Of a stretch of 64,000 nucleotides of DNA, positions 17,702 through 25,765 are shown in pieces. This stretch comes from Sutterella sp047777475 (GTDB taxonomy: Bacteria > Pseudomonadota > Gammaproteobacteria > Burkholderiales > Burkholderiaceae_F), in contig JBKEET010000006.1 of assembly GCA_047777475.1 (NCBI GenBank), positions 1-64,000 of the forward strand. Reading direction: 5' to 3'. The position numbers were made by a program, and so were the translations under genes. The notes under the pieces were generated by a model that had not been told where the DNA came from, did no database searches, and worked only from the letters and a program-made list of their open reading frames with translations. The first letter of the stretch is position 1, and every line of letters begins with the position of its first letter.

Positions 17702-18913
17702 ATGAGCATTGAAAGCACAAAGGAAATTCTCGACCGCGGCGAAATGACCGACGCCGACATCGTGCACCTTCTCGGGCTCACCGACCCGAAGGAATGCGCG
17801 CTGCTCCAAAAAGCCGCCTATGACCGGACCACCGAGCTCATGGGCGACTTTGTCTATTACCGCGGCCTCATCGAGTTCTCCAACATCTGCACCGCGAGCT
17901 GCCGCTACTGCGGCATCCGCCGCGACAATCATGCGCTGCAGCGCTACACCATGACGAAGGACGAGATCGTCGGCGCGGCCGTCTGGGCGGCGCGGGCGGG
18001 CTACGGCTCGGTGTGCCTGCAGGCGGGCGAGCGCCGCGACGAGAAGTTCGTCGCCTTCGTCGAAGAGTGCCTGAAGGAAATCCACGAAAAGACCGTGAGC
18101 GAGGCGCTCCCCGAAGGGCTCGGCATCACGGTGTCGTTGGGCGAGCAGAGCGAGGAAACGTACCGCCGCTGGGCGAAGGCCGCGGGCTGCCCGCACGCGC
18201 TCCGGTACCTCGCGCGCTTCGAGACCTCGAACCCGAAGCTCTTCGCGCTCCTGCACGGCGCAAAAGGGGACCACGAAAAGAAGCTCGAGCACCGCTACGA
18301 GCTCCTGAAGACCGTGCAGCGCTGCGGCTACCAGATGGGCACGGGCGTCATGATCGGCATCCCCGGGCAGACGCTCGAGGACCTCTGCCGCGACATCCGC
18401 AAGTTCCAGGAGCTCGGCGTCGACATGATCGGCATGGGCCCGTACCTGCTCGCCGAAGGCGGCGACATGCTGGGCCTCGGGCAGATGGAGCCGCACCGGC
18501 TCCTGCAGCTCGCGCTCAACATGATTGCGGTCACGCGCCTCACGATGGGCCCCGTCAACATCGCGGCCGCCACCGCGCTCCAGGCGATCCGCGACGACGG
18601 CCGCGAGATCGGCGTCGAGTACGGCGCCAACGTCGTGATGCCCAACATCTCGGCGCAGAAGTACCGCGAAGGCTACCAGCTCTACAACAACAAGCCCTGC
18701 CTCGACGACGAGCCGACGCAGTGCGCCTCGTGCCTCGAGCGGCGCCTCACCTCGAAAGGCCGCCGCGTGGGTTGGAACATGACGGGCTCGAGCCGGCTTT
18801 GGCTCAAAAACCACGGCTTGAAGCCCGAGGCCCCCTCGAAGTCGGTGAAGCCGCTCATCATGCCCGCAAAGCGCGGCCGCACGATCTGGATCAGCGCCGT
18901 CAGCGCCAAATAA
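17702..18913 (+). CDS. hydE: HydE-type radical SAM maturase
   Basis: HydE takes part in building the [FeFe]-hydrogenase H-cluster. The 403-residue protein has the radical SAM cluster motif CTASCRYCG (about residue 63), preceded by YYRGLIEFSN and followed by IRRDN, the HydE pattern. Further HydE-like segments are GVMIGIPGQTLEDL and IGMGPYL. The C-terminal CASCLERR has extra cysteines. HydF, HydG and a hydrogenase are absent nearby. PylB is the close alternative, but no pyl genes are seen. A likely -10 (CATAAT, 17668-17673) lies about 30 bases upstream. Confidence 0.82.
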   Translation: MSIESTKEILDRGEMTDADIVHLLGLTDPKECALLQKAAYDRTTELMGDFVYYRGLIEFSNICTASCRYCGIRRDNHALQRYTMTKDEIVGAAVWAARAGYGSVCLQAGERRDEKFVAFVEECLKEIHEKTVSEALPEGLGITVSLGEQSEETYRRWAKAAGCPHALRYLARFETSNPKLFALLHGAKGDHEKKLEHRYELLKTVQRCGYQMGTGVMIGIPGQTLEDLCRDIRKFQELGVDMIGMGPYLLAEGGDMLGLGQMEPHRLLQLALNMIAVTRLTMGPVNIAAATALQAIRDDGREIGVEYGANVVMPNISAQKYREGYQLYNNKPCLDDEPTQCASCLERRLTSKGRRVGWNMTGSSRLWLKNHGLKPEAPSKSVKPLIMPAKRGRTIWISAVSAK

Positions 18914-18943
18914 AACGCTCCGAAACGCACGCGCAATATAGGA

Positions 18944-18970
18944 AAGCGGCCCTCGGGCCGCTTCCTTTTT
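18944..18970 (+). terminator. Terminator of hydE
   Basis: AAGCGGCC is followed by its complement around a short TC-centred loop and then TTCCTTTTT. Confidence 0.7.
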
Positions 18971-19037
18971 CCGTCTTTTTTGGCATAATCGCTCCATTGA
19001 ACCCTCGCTCCCGTTCGGACATCGGGAAAGGCACATC

Positions 19038-19661
19038 ATGAGATCGGACCTCAGTTCCTTTATCCGCGGCATCGCCGTCTTCCTCGGCTGCGCCGCCGTT
19101 TTCGCGGGCACCATCGCCCTTTACTTCTTCAGCCTGTCGCATCCGCTGCCCATTGAAAGCTGGACGGAGATCGGCCAGGAGGCGGCGCTCTTCCTCGCTT
19201 CGGCCGCCATGATGCTCGCCGTGCGCAAGGCCCCGAGCAAGGCGGGCGGCCTCTGGCTCGTCGCCTTTTTCCTTTTCTGCATGTTCATCCGCGAGCTCGA
19301 CGCGTTCTTCGACCTCATCCGGCACGGCAGCTGGAAGTACGCCGTGATCGTTTCGGTGCTCGTCGCCTTTGCGCTCGCGTACCGCTCGGGCGTGCGCACG
19401 ATCCTGCCGGGCCTTGCGGACTTCATCCGCTCGCGCGCCTTCATCCTCATGGCCGCGGGGCTGGCGATGCTCCTCGTCTATTCGCGCCTTTACGGCTGGA
19501 AGGGCCTTTGGCTCACGTTCCAGGACGGCTGCGGCTCCTGGACCGACATCAAGAGCTTTTCGGAAGAGGCGGCCGAGATGGTCTCCTATCTCCTCATCTT
19601 CTTCTCGAGCGTGATCTACGCGATTGAGCTCCCGAACGAGGTCCGCCGCGGCATGCTCTGA
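19038..19661 (+). CDS. Polytopic membrane protein, unknown
   Basis: The 207-residue protein has about five hydrophobic segments (residues 8-30, 50-63, 72-90, 102-118, 135-150) and a further one near the C terminus. No motif was recognised. A CATAAT box at about 18985 and GGGAAAGG before the ATG suggest its own promoter and ribosome site. Confidence 0.75.
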   Translation: MRSDLSSFIRGIAVFLGCAAVFAGTIALYFFSLSHPLPIESWTEIGQEAALFLASAAMMLAVRKAPSKAGGLWLVAFFLFCMFIRELDAFFDLIRHGSWKYAVIVSVLVAFALAYRSGVRTILPGLADFIRSRAFILMAAGLAMLLVYSRLYGWKGLWLTFQDGCGSWTDIKSFSEEAAEMVSYLLIFFSSVIYAIELPNEVRRGML

Positions 19662-19690
19662 ACCTGAAACGGATCTTCTTCCTTTCCGCC

Positions 19691-19735
19691 GCCCCGTCCG
19701 CGCCGCCCGAGCCGGACGGGGCGAATGCTTTTTTT
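19691..19735 (+). terminator. Terminator of the 19038 gene
   Basis: CCCCGTCCG pairs with CGGACGGGG, followed by GCGAATGCTTTTTTT. Confidence 0.75.
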
Positions 19736-19744
19736 CAGAAGCGC

Positions 19745-19783
19745 AAAAAAGCGGCCCCGGAATCCGATTTTTCCGGGGCCGCT
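19745..19783 (-). terminator. Terminator after the amidohydrolase remnant
   Basis: A perfect 13-bp stem (19750-19762 with 19771-19783) is followed on the minus strand by TTTTTGCGC. Confidence 0.8.
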
Positions 19784-19807
19784 GCGCTTTGAGCCTTCAG
19801 AGGGGCG

Positions 19808-20768
19808 TCAGCCGATCTTCTTCAGGGCCATCGCGGTGAGCACCTTGACGCCCATCTCGAGCTGCTCGGGATTGAAGTGCATCGTGCGGGCGTGGAGGCC
19901 CGGCGTGCACCCGGCGCCGACGCCGAAATAGGCGGCCTTGATCGAGGGCTTCGAGAGCTTGAAGAAGTGGAAATCCTCGCCGCCGCCGCCGCAGTCGGGG
20001 GCGAGCTTATCGGGCCCGAGCACTTCCTTGATCGTGTCGGCCACTTCGGCGACGAGGTCCTCGTCGTAGACCGCGGCCGGGATCTTCACGCCGTCGACGA
20101 TCGTCACCTCGGCCTTGGCGCCGTTCGCGCCCGCGGCGCACTCGGCCGCCGTCTTTATCTTGCCCAGGAGCTCGTCGAGCTGCTCGTTGGTCTGCGCCCT
20201 GAGGTCGATCATCACCTCGGCCTTGTCCGGAATGATGTTCGCGGCCTTCGACTCGGTCTTGATGCTCGTCACCTTGCAGGACCACTTGAGCGCCGGGTTG
20301 CTCTTGATCGAGGCGACGGCGAGCGTCACGAGCGCCGCGGCCTCGGCCGCGTTGACGCCGAGGTGCGGGCGCGAGGCGTGCGAGGTGACGCCCTTGATGT
20401 CAATCTTCACAAAGGCGCCCGCGACGTGGCGGACGGCCGCGCAGCAGGTTCCCTCGGGGATGTCCTGCACGGGGCGCACGTGGCAGCCGAGCGCGATGTC
20501 GACGTCGTCGAGCACGTGGTCCTTGCACCGTGCCGTCCGGGTTCTCGAAGGGCAGGGCGTCCATGTCGGCGCGGAGCATCAGCACGGGGCCGGGCTTGCC
20601 GGAGCGCATGTAGCCGACGACGCCGGTGCCGCCGACGCCGCGCGTCACTTCGTAGCCGAGCGCTTCAAGCTGCTTGGCAAGCCACTCGCTCGTCTTCACT
20701 TCCTTGAAGCCGAGCTCGGGCGTGGTGTGGAGGTGCTTCCACACCTCAACGACGTTCAGTTCGCTCAT
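19808..20768 (-). pseudogene. M20D-family amidohydrolase with internal deletion
   Basis: The N-terminal part starts at 20768 (MSELNVVEVWKHLHTTPELG, AGGAG eight bases upstream) and runs to LRADMDALPFENPDGTV. The frame then breaks near 20520, and the rest continues in another frame from LDDVDIALGCHVRPVQ to the stop at 19808 (TSHASRPHLGVNAAEAA, GGGGEDFHFF). Compared with the usual ~390 residues, about 85-90 residues are missing, including the CGHDGH and EE metal-binding segments. The enzyme, normally an N-acyl amino-acid or peptide hydrolase, should be inactive. An IS110-type element sits just upstream. Confidence 0.82.
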
Positions 20769-22373
20769 TGTCATTTCTCCTCTTGGGGTTGCGGTCGGTG
20801 CCCCGGTGCGTGCGGCGGCAAGCCGCGGACGCGGGGCGCATCGCTTCATTTTACGCGGCACTGCCGCCTTCGCCCATAAGGAAAAGGGGCAGGTGAGGGC
20901 GTCTTTTCTTATGAAGACGGAGAAAACAGAAGCAAACAAAAATCCCTGCCGCCTCCGGAAGGGCAGCATTGCAAGCAGTTTTCTCTGCCGTATCAGCTTG
21001 TCAGAACCCTCGTACGCTTGGTCCTTCGAGCCTTTTTGACCAGTGAGTGTTTTGATCTCTTCGGCTACCTCTGACATCTTTTCGCGAATCTCTTCGTCAT
21101 TCGCATTCTTAGCAAAGAGCTTCGCATTCTGCAGAGTCCGCTTTGCGGTTAAAGCCCGCACTTTATCCGTTGCGTAAGGAATGTAGCTTTTCCCGGAAAC
21201 CAGAATGCTGTAAATGATTCTGGCGAGCAAATGGGCAGCGGCAACTACGGCACGCAAAGTTCCTCGCCGCAATTTCCATTCCATGACCCGATCCGACAGT
21301 GAGTTTTTGCTCATTCTCACCCCGTGGGCACATTCGACCAGCACTCGCCTCAGCCATTTGTTGCCTTTGGCTGCGTGGCCGGAATAGCGCACGTTGGCCG
21401 AGATGTTGTTCCCCGGGCAGATGCCCATCCAGGAGCAAAACTTTTCGGAGCTGTCGAAATGCTGCTTCAGGTCATCGCACAGTTCGGCAAAGATGAGTCT
21501 TGCAGCGGTTTCTTTAATGCACGGTATCGTTTTCAGCAGTTCAATCTGCCTTTGATAGGGAGCCTGGAGTTTTGCCAGGCGCAGCATCGTCTGCTCGCCC
21601 AGCGCAAGTTCTCGGTCCATGGCCAGCATTTCATCGGCGATCTGGGCTCTGAGGAACGGATCAAGGTCGAAATTAAGTGCGTCAATGATTTCATCGGGCG
21701 TTGCTTTTCTCAGCCTGCGCGAATTATTTTCCACGCACTGTTCAAAATTGCCTTCTCCAAAAATCTTGGCTCTCAGGATATTGGTTGCGCTGGTGCCGCG
21801 GATATCGCTGAATACCGATGAGGCTCGAAAGCCTGCGGAATCCATCAGTTTGTGCAGGGCATTGACGTGAGAGGCGTAATGGCTTTTCAGTTTCTGATAG
21901 CGCCGGGCCAATTCCCGCATCAGCCGGAAATTCGGCGGAGGGATAAACGATTTCTTCAGCGTTCCCATCCTGGCCAGTTCGGCCAGGCGCCGGGCATCCT
22001 GCTGATCCGTTTTGCGGCCGATGGCAGCTTTAACGTCCCGGGCATTGACGAGGGTAAGCGATGAAGCGTTGAAACCGACGCTTTCGAGAGCTGCGTACGG
22101 GCTCTTCCAAAGGACGCCGGTGGATTCCATCACAATGGTTTCCGGACTGCATTTCCGGCACCATCCTGCGAACTTTTCCAGCTCCGACCTTCTTGTGCCG
22201 AAACTGCGCAATTCCGTGTGAATTGAGGAATGGGCATCGATGTATTGGAAGCAGCAAACCAAAAGTTCGCAGTGGACATCGACACCGATGGCGGATGAAT
22301 AGACGGCTTCGACAACGTTTTGCGGGTTCGTTGCCGTAGCCGTGTCGGTGGGTTTCCGAGTAGACTTACTCAT
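20400..22373 (-). CDS. IS110-family transposase reading through into host gene
   Basis: This is a DEDD recombinase of the IS110 family. The RuvC-like N-terminal domain shows IGVDVHCE (Asp), TIVMESTGV (Glu) and KTDQQDARRLAE (Asp, Asp). The C-terminal domain shows LKTIPCIKETAARLI and ARYSGH-like YSGHAAKGNKWLRR, whose Ser is the probable nucleophile. A coiled-coil-like region lies at about residues 150-260. The usual ~450-residue protein lacks its own stop codon. The frame continues through the element's end and in phase into the start of the amidohydrolase, stopping at 20400 after its frameshift, for 657 residues in total. Confidence 0.85.
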   Translation of the reverse strand: MSKSTRKPTDTATATNPQNVVEAVYSSAIGVDVHCELLVCCFQYIDAHSSIHTELRSFGTRRSELEKFAGWCRKCSPETIVMESTGVLWKSPYAALESVGFNASSLTLVNARDVKAAIGRKTDQQDARRLAELARMGTLKKSFIPPPNFRLMRELARRYQKLKSHYASHVNALHKLMDSAGFRASSVFSDIRGTSATNILRAKIFGEGNFEQCVENNSRRLRKATPDEIIDALNFDLDPFLRAQIADEMLAMDRELALGEQTMLRLAKLQAPYQRQIELLKTIPCIKETAARLIFAELCDDLKQHFDSSEKFCSWMGICPGNNISANVRYSGHAAKGNKWLRRVLVECAHGVRMSKNSLSDRVMEWKLRRGTLRAVVAAAHLLARIIYSILVSGKSYIPYATDKVRALTAKRTLQNAKLFAKNANDEEIREKMSEVAEEIKTLTGQKGSKDQAYEGSDKLIRQRKLLAMLPFRRRQGFLFASVFSVFIRKDALTCPFSLWAKAAVPRKMKRCAPRPRLAAARTGAPTATPRGEMTMSELNVVEVWKHLHTTPELGFKEVKTSEWLAKQLEALGYEVTRGVGGTGVVGYMRSGKPGPVLMLRADMDALPFENPDGTVQGPRARRRRHRARLPRAPRAGHPRGNLLRGRPPRRGRLCED

Positions 22374-22603
22374 GATCCTCTCCTTTTAAAAGTGGGGATC
22401 TCGAAGAGTCCGCCCGGATAAAGGCACGGGCCTTTCAGCCACCTAAGATTCACGAGAGTGAACTCATTTTCTTATGCGCCTACTTCCCTTTCGGGAGAGT
22501 GCAATTGGGGGTGCGAAGGCCTGAGACTGCAATTTTTGTACGGAGATAAAACTCCAAAAAAACTGACGCAGTGATCCGGCTCCGGACTCTTCTCCGTCTT
22601 CAT
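20911..22603 (-). mobile_element. IS110-family insertion element, IS1111-like ends
   Basis: A perfect 14-bp inverted repeat (ATGAAGACGGAGAA at 20911-20924, its complement at 22590-22603) brackets the transposase gene. Subterminal inverted repeats are typical of the IS1111 subgroup. The outer edges may lie a few bases outside these coordinates, and no target duplication is expected for this family. Confidence 0.7.
22374..22589 (-). ncRNA. Non-coding end of the IS110 element, candidate bridge RNA
   Basis: About 215 bases between the transposase start and the right inverted repeat hold no ORF. They contain short inverted words, for example TTCACGAGAGTGAA at about 22449-22462. IS110-family elements encode a bridge RNA in their long non-coding end, so this is the expected place. 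In IS1111-type elements that end is more often at the other side, so the assignment is tentative. Confidence 0.35.
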
Positions 22604-22756
22604 CATAGCGGGTGAAGACAGGCCTTCCCAGCAAACATCAGGGCCTCCATATTCGAAGGCCCTTCATCTTATTTTTGACGCGGCGGGGTTCGTTTTTGAC
22701 GTTTCTTTGACAAGCCCTTCACGCGGAATTGACAGGCGCAGGGTTTTAATGGCCGC

Positions 22757-23524
22757 ATGAAAACTCTAGCCCTGCAGCCCGCTATGAATGAAACGCCGAT
22801 CAGGCCGTTCTCGCTCACGCTCATCTATGCGGTGCCGGCCCTGGTTCTGCTCTGGGTCGCCGTGTACCCGCCCTATGGGCTCAATCTTGCGATCTCGCAC
22901 CTTTTCGGCTCGGCGGACGGCTTTTTCATGAACCGCATGCCGGTGATGCTCTTCCTGCACAAGGTGGCGCGCGTCGTGCCGATCGCCTCGGCCGCGGCGG
23001 TTCTCCTCACGCTCATCGTCACGTTCCTGCGGGGCGGCAATGTGAAGTTCTTCGGGGCCGACCGGCGCCGCATGTTCTATCTCCTCGCCGCCATGCTCGC
23101 GAGCGTCATGCTCATCAAGTTCCTGAAGCAGACCACCGGCGTCTACTGCCCGACGCACATCACCGACTTCGGCGGCACCGAGGCGGTCTCCGCGCCGATC
23201 CTCTCCTGGGTGAAGCAGCCCGGCCACTGCTGGCCCTCGGGCTTTGCGGGCACGGGCTTCTGCATGTTCGCGCTCTATTTTGCGCTCCGCGACGTCAACA
23301 TCCGCGCCGCGCGAAAGGGCTTCGCGCTCGCGCTGGGCCTCGGCGTTTTCTGCAGCGTCGTGCAGATCATGCGCGGCGAGCACTTCCTCTCCGATACGAT
23401 CGCCTCGGGCGTCATCGACTGGCTCGTGTGCGCTTCCCTTTACGCGCTCTTCTTCGGGAAGGGCATCGTGAGGATGGTGAGGGAGCGCGGGCATCGGCTG
23501 GCATTCTCCGTCCGGGAAGCCTGA
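22757..23524 (+). CDS. PAP2-family membrane phosphatase, altered motif
   Basis: This 255-residue protein has about six membrane segments. PAP2 motifs are KQTTGVYCP (first), HCWPSGFAG (second) and RGEHFLSDT (third, with His and Asp). The second motif normally reads PSGH; here Phe replaces His, the presumed proton donor. It would act on lipid phosphates or pyrophosphates in the inner membrane. The start is uncertain: 22757 or Met at 22784 (MNETPIRP), neither with a strong ribosome site. Confidence 0.8.
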   Translation: MKTLALQPAMNETPIRPFSLTLIYAVPALVLLWVAVYPPYGLNLAISHLFGSADGFFMNRMPVMLFLHKVARVVPIASAAAVLLTLIVTFLRGGNVKFFGADRRRMFYLLAAMLASVMLIKFLKQTTGVYCPTHITDFGGTEAVSAPILSWVKQPGHCWPSGFAGTGFCMFALYFALRDVNIRAARKGFALALGLGVFCSVVQIMRGEHFLSDTIASGVIDWLVCASLYALFFGKGIVRMVRERGHRLAFSVREA

Positions 23525-23547
23525 AAAAGGGCCTTCCGAAAACCGAC

Positions 23548-23579
23548 AAAGGCCGCAGGGCGCAAACCCCGCGGCCTTT
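23548..23579. terminator. Bidirectional terminator between PAP2 and gpmI
   Basis: AAAGGCCGC (23548-23556) pairs with GCGGCCTTT (23571-23579); it serves both convergent genes. Confidence 0.75.
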
Positions 23580-23623
23580 GCTTATGCAGGCTCCCCGTCC
23601 GGAGGCGGGGAAGACCCATCCGC

Positions 23624-25153
23624 TTATTTCATCACGGCGAGCGACTTGCCCGTCATCTCGGCGGGCTTCTCGATGCCCATGAGCGCGAGCACGGTGGGCG
23701 CGACGTCGGCGAGGACGCCGTTCTTCACGGCCTTCACGCGGTCCGAGACCACCATGATCGGGACGGGGTTCAAGGAATGCGCGGTGTTGGGCGTGCCGTC
23801 GTCGTTCCTCGCATGGTCGGCGTTGCCGTGGTCGGCGATCTGCACGACCTCGTAGCCGTGCGCGCGGGCCGTCTCGATCACCGAGGCGGCGCACTCGTCG
23901 ATCGTCTTCACGGCCTTCTTGATCGCCTCGAAGACGCCGGTGTGCCCGACCATGTCGCCGTTGGCGAAGTTAAGGCAGATGAAATCGAACTTCTCTTCGG
24001 CAAGCGCCGCCCTGAGCTTCTCGGTCACCTCGGGCGCGCTCATCTCGGGCTTCAGGTCGTAGGTGGCGACCTTGGGGCTCGGCACGAGGATGCGCTCTTC
24101 GCCCTCGTAGGGCTTCTCGCGCCCGCCGTTCAAGAAGAACGTCACGTGCGCGTACTTTTCCGTCTCGGCGATGCGAAGCTGCTTCAGGCCCTTCTTCGCG
24201 ACCCATTCGCCGATCGTGTTGACGACGTTTTCCTTCGGGAAGATGACGTGCAGCCCGGCGTAGGTCGGATCGTAGGGCACCATCGTCGCAAACCAGAGCT
24301 TCAAGGGCTTCATGTCCGTGCCGGGCACGGGCTGCTGCGTGAGCGCATAGGTGAGTTCCTTCGCGCGGTCGTTGCGGAAGTTGATGAAGACGACGGTGTC
24401 GCCGTCCTTGATGCGCCCGACGGCACGGCCGTCGGGCCCCTCGAGGAAGTGCGGCTTTAAGAATTCGTCGGTGAGGCCCGCGGCGTAGGAGTCTTCCATC
24501 GCCTTAACGGGATCGGAGAAGGGCTCACCCCTGCCGTTCACGAGCAGGTCATAGCACTCGGCGATGCGCTCCCAGCGCTTGTCGCGGTCCATGGCGTAGT
24601 AGCGCCCGACGAGGCTCACGAGCTCGCCCGCCGTGTCGGGGCGCGACAGCTCTTTCATGAGATGGGCGACATAGCCCGCGCCGCTCTTCGGGTCGGTGTC
24701 GCGGCCGTCGGTGAAGGCGTGCACATAGACTTTCTCAAGGCTCGCGGCCTTCGCAATGCGCAGGATCGCATAAAGGTGGTCGCGGTGGCTGTGCACGCCG
24801 CCGTCCGAGAGGAGCCCCATCACGTGGAAGGCGCCGCCCGCCGCCTTGGCGTGCTCAATCGCGGCGCGCATCTCGGGGAGGCGGGCAAGCTCGCCGCTCT
24901 CCGCCGCGCGGTTGATGCGCACGAGGTCCTGGTAGAGCACGCGGCCCGCGCCGATATTGAGGTGCCCGACCTCGCTGTTGCCCATCTGCCCGGCGGGAAG
25001 CCCCACGGCCTCGCCGTCGGTGCGAAGCTCGGCGTGCGGAAAGCGCGAGGCGAGCGCACGGAGCTTTTCGGGATTGCCCGCGGCGATGCCGTCGGTCGCG
25101 TCGCCCCGGCCGATGCCCCAGCCGTCAAGAATCATCAGAAGCACTTTGCTCAT
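23624..25153 (-). CDS. gpmI: 2,3-bisphosphoglycerate-independent phosphoglycerate mutase
   Basis: This manganese-dependent glycolytic enzyme interconverts 3- and 2-phosphoglycerate. The 509-residue length is normal. The phosphatase domain supplies LLMILDGWGIG at the N terminus, the catalytic Ser in GQMGNSEVGHLNIGAG, and metal ligands in FANGDMVGHTG and QIADHGNADH. The transferase domain carries SDGGVHSHRDH and TDGRDTDP. It starts 4 bases after a small gene upstream (25158-25358), suggesting one transcript. Confidence 0.97.
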   Translation of the reverse strand: MSKVLLMILDGWGIGRGDATDGIAAGNPEKLRALASRFPHAELRTDGEAVGLPAGQMGNSEVGHLNIGAGRVLYQDLVRINRAAESGELARLPEMRAAIEHAKAAGGAFHVMGLLSDGGVHSHRDHLYAILRIAKAASLEKVYVHAFTDGRDTDPKSGAGYVAHLMKELSRPDTAGELVSLVGRYYAMDRDKRWERIAECYDLLVNGRGEPFSDPVKAMEDSYAAGLTDEFLKPHFLEGPDGRAVGRIKDGDTVVFINFRNDRAKELTYALTQQPVPGTDMKPLKLWFATMVPYDPTYAGLHVIFPKENVVNTIGEWVAKKGLKQLRIAETEKYAHVTFFLNGGREKPYEGEERILVPSPKVATYDLKPEMSAPEVTEKLRAALAEEKFDFICLNFANGDMVGHTGVFEAIKKAVKTIDECAASVIETARAHGYEVVQIADHGNADHARNDDGTPNTAHSLNPVPIMVVSDRVKAVKNGVLADVAPTVLALMGIEKPAEMTGKSLAVMK

Positions 25154-25157
25154 CGCC

Positions 25158-25358
25158 TTATTCCTCCTCGCCGCCTTCGGCGTCGATCTTCGCCGGGGGC
25201 TCGGAGAGCGACCGGTCCGCCGCTGCGCGCAGCGCCTTCTCGGTGAACTCGCTCACCGATTCGCCGCGGCGCTGCGCCGCTTCGATAAGGCGCTCATAGA
25301 GCGCGCGGTCAATCGCCACCTCGAGCATCACGTAATTGTCGTCTGTCATCGATGTCAC
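25158..25358 (-). CDS. Small ribbon-helix-helix-like protein
   Basis: This 66-residue (GTG start at 25358) or 63-residue (ATG at 25349) protein has the pattern of a ribbon-helix-helix fold: a short strand (MLEVAID), then LYERLIEAAQRRG, then ESVSEFTEKALRAAA, followed by an acidic tail. It could bind DNA or be an antitoxin-type regulator, but no toxin gene is adjacent. Its stop is 4 bases before gpmI. Neither start has a good ribosome site. Confidence 0.55.
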   Translation of the reverse strand: MTSMTDDNYVMLEVAIDRALYERLIEAAQRRGESVSEFTEKALRAAADRSLSEPPAKIDAEGGEEE

Positions 25359-25499
25359 ACGAAAAAAGAATGCGGCCGCCCGGGCGGCCGAATGCCGAAA
25401 TTATGCGCAATGCGCCTGCCCGCGTCAATTTGCGCCCGCGAGCAAGGATCAGGCAGGAATTCGGCCGAATCATTACAGCCTAAAACGCTCGCCTAAAGG

Positions 25500-25765
25500 A
25501 GAATATGCACAGGGAGAAAAGCCCTGCGGAGCCCTGTTCCGGACACCCGGCCGAAGGCATCATCGGCCAAAGGCCGGAGCAGGCGCCCCGCCGGGAAATG
25601 CCGTGCCCTCGGCGCTGTCAGGCCGCCGGCCCGGCGACTGCCTCCCTGCCCGAAGCGGGTGCATGGGCATCAGCCGCAGTGGCTCCCCCAAGCATGCGCG
25701 ATTGCCGAGCAGGCGAGAGCAATAAGCAGTTTTTGAAAGATTTTGAGAAAGGAAAAGGAAAGGAT
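25500..25765 (+). promoter_or_regulatory. GC-rich, probably structured leader of the 25766 gene
   Basis: No convincing gene fills this stretch. It contains nested inverted words: ACAGGG/CCCTGT (about 25509-25539), GGCCGA/TCGGCC with flanking CCGGCC/GGCCGG (about 25549-25581), and several GCCGG/CCGGC pairs up to 25680. It ends in an A/G-rich tract with the ribosome site. It may be a folded 5' leader; I could not match it to a named riboswitch. Confidence 0.35.

Noticed and set aside
17075..19114. A 679-residue minus-strand frame opposite the cupin and hydE genes
   Set aside because: It is a shadow frame; the plus strand carries well-conserved cupin and radical SAM motifs with ribosome sites.
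25500..25765. Cobalamin or FMN riboswitch in the reductase leader
   Set aside because: Some words resemble the B12 box on one strand, but conserved elements are missing or out of order.
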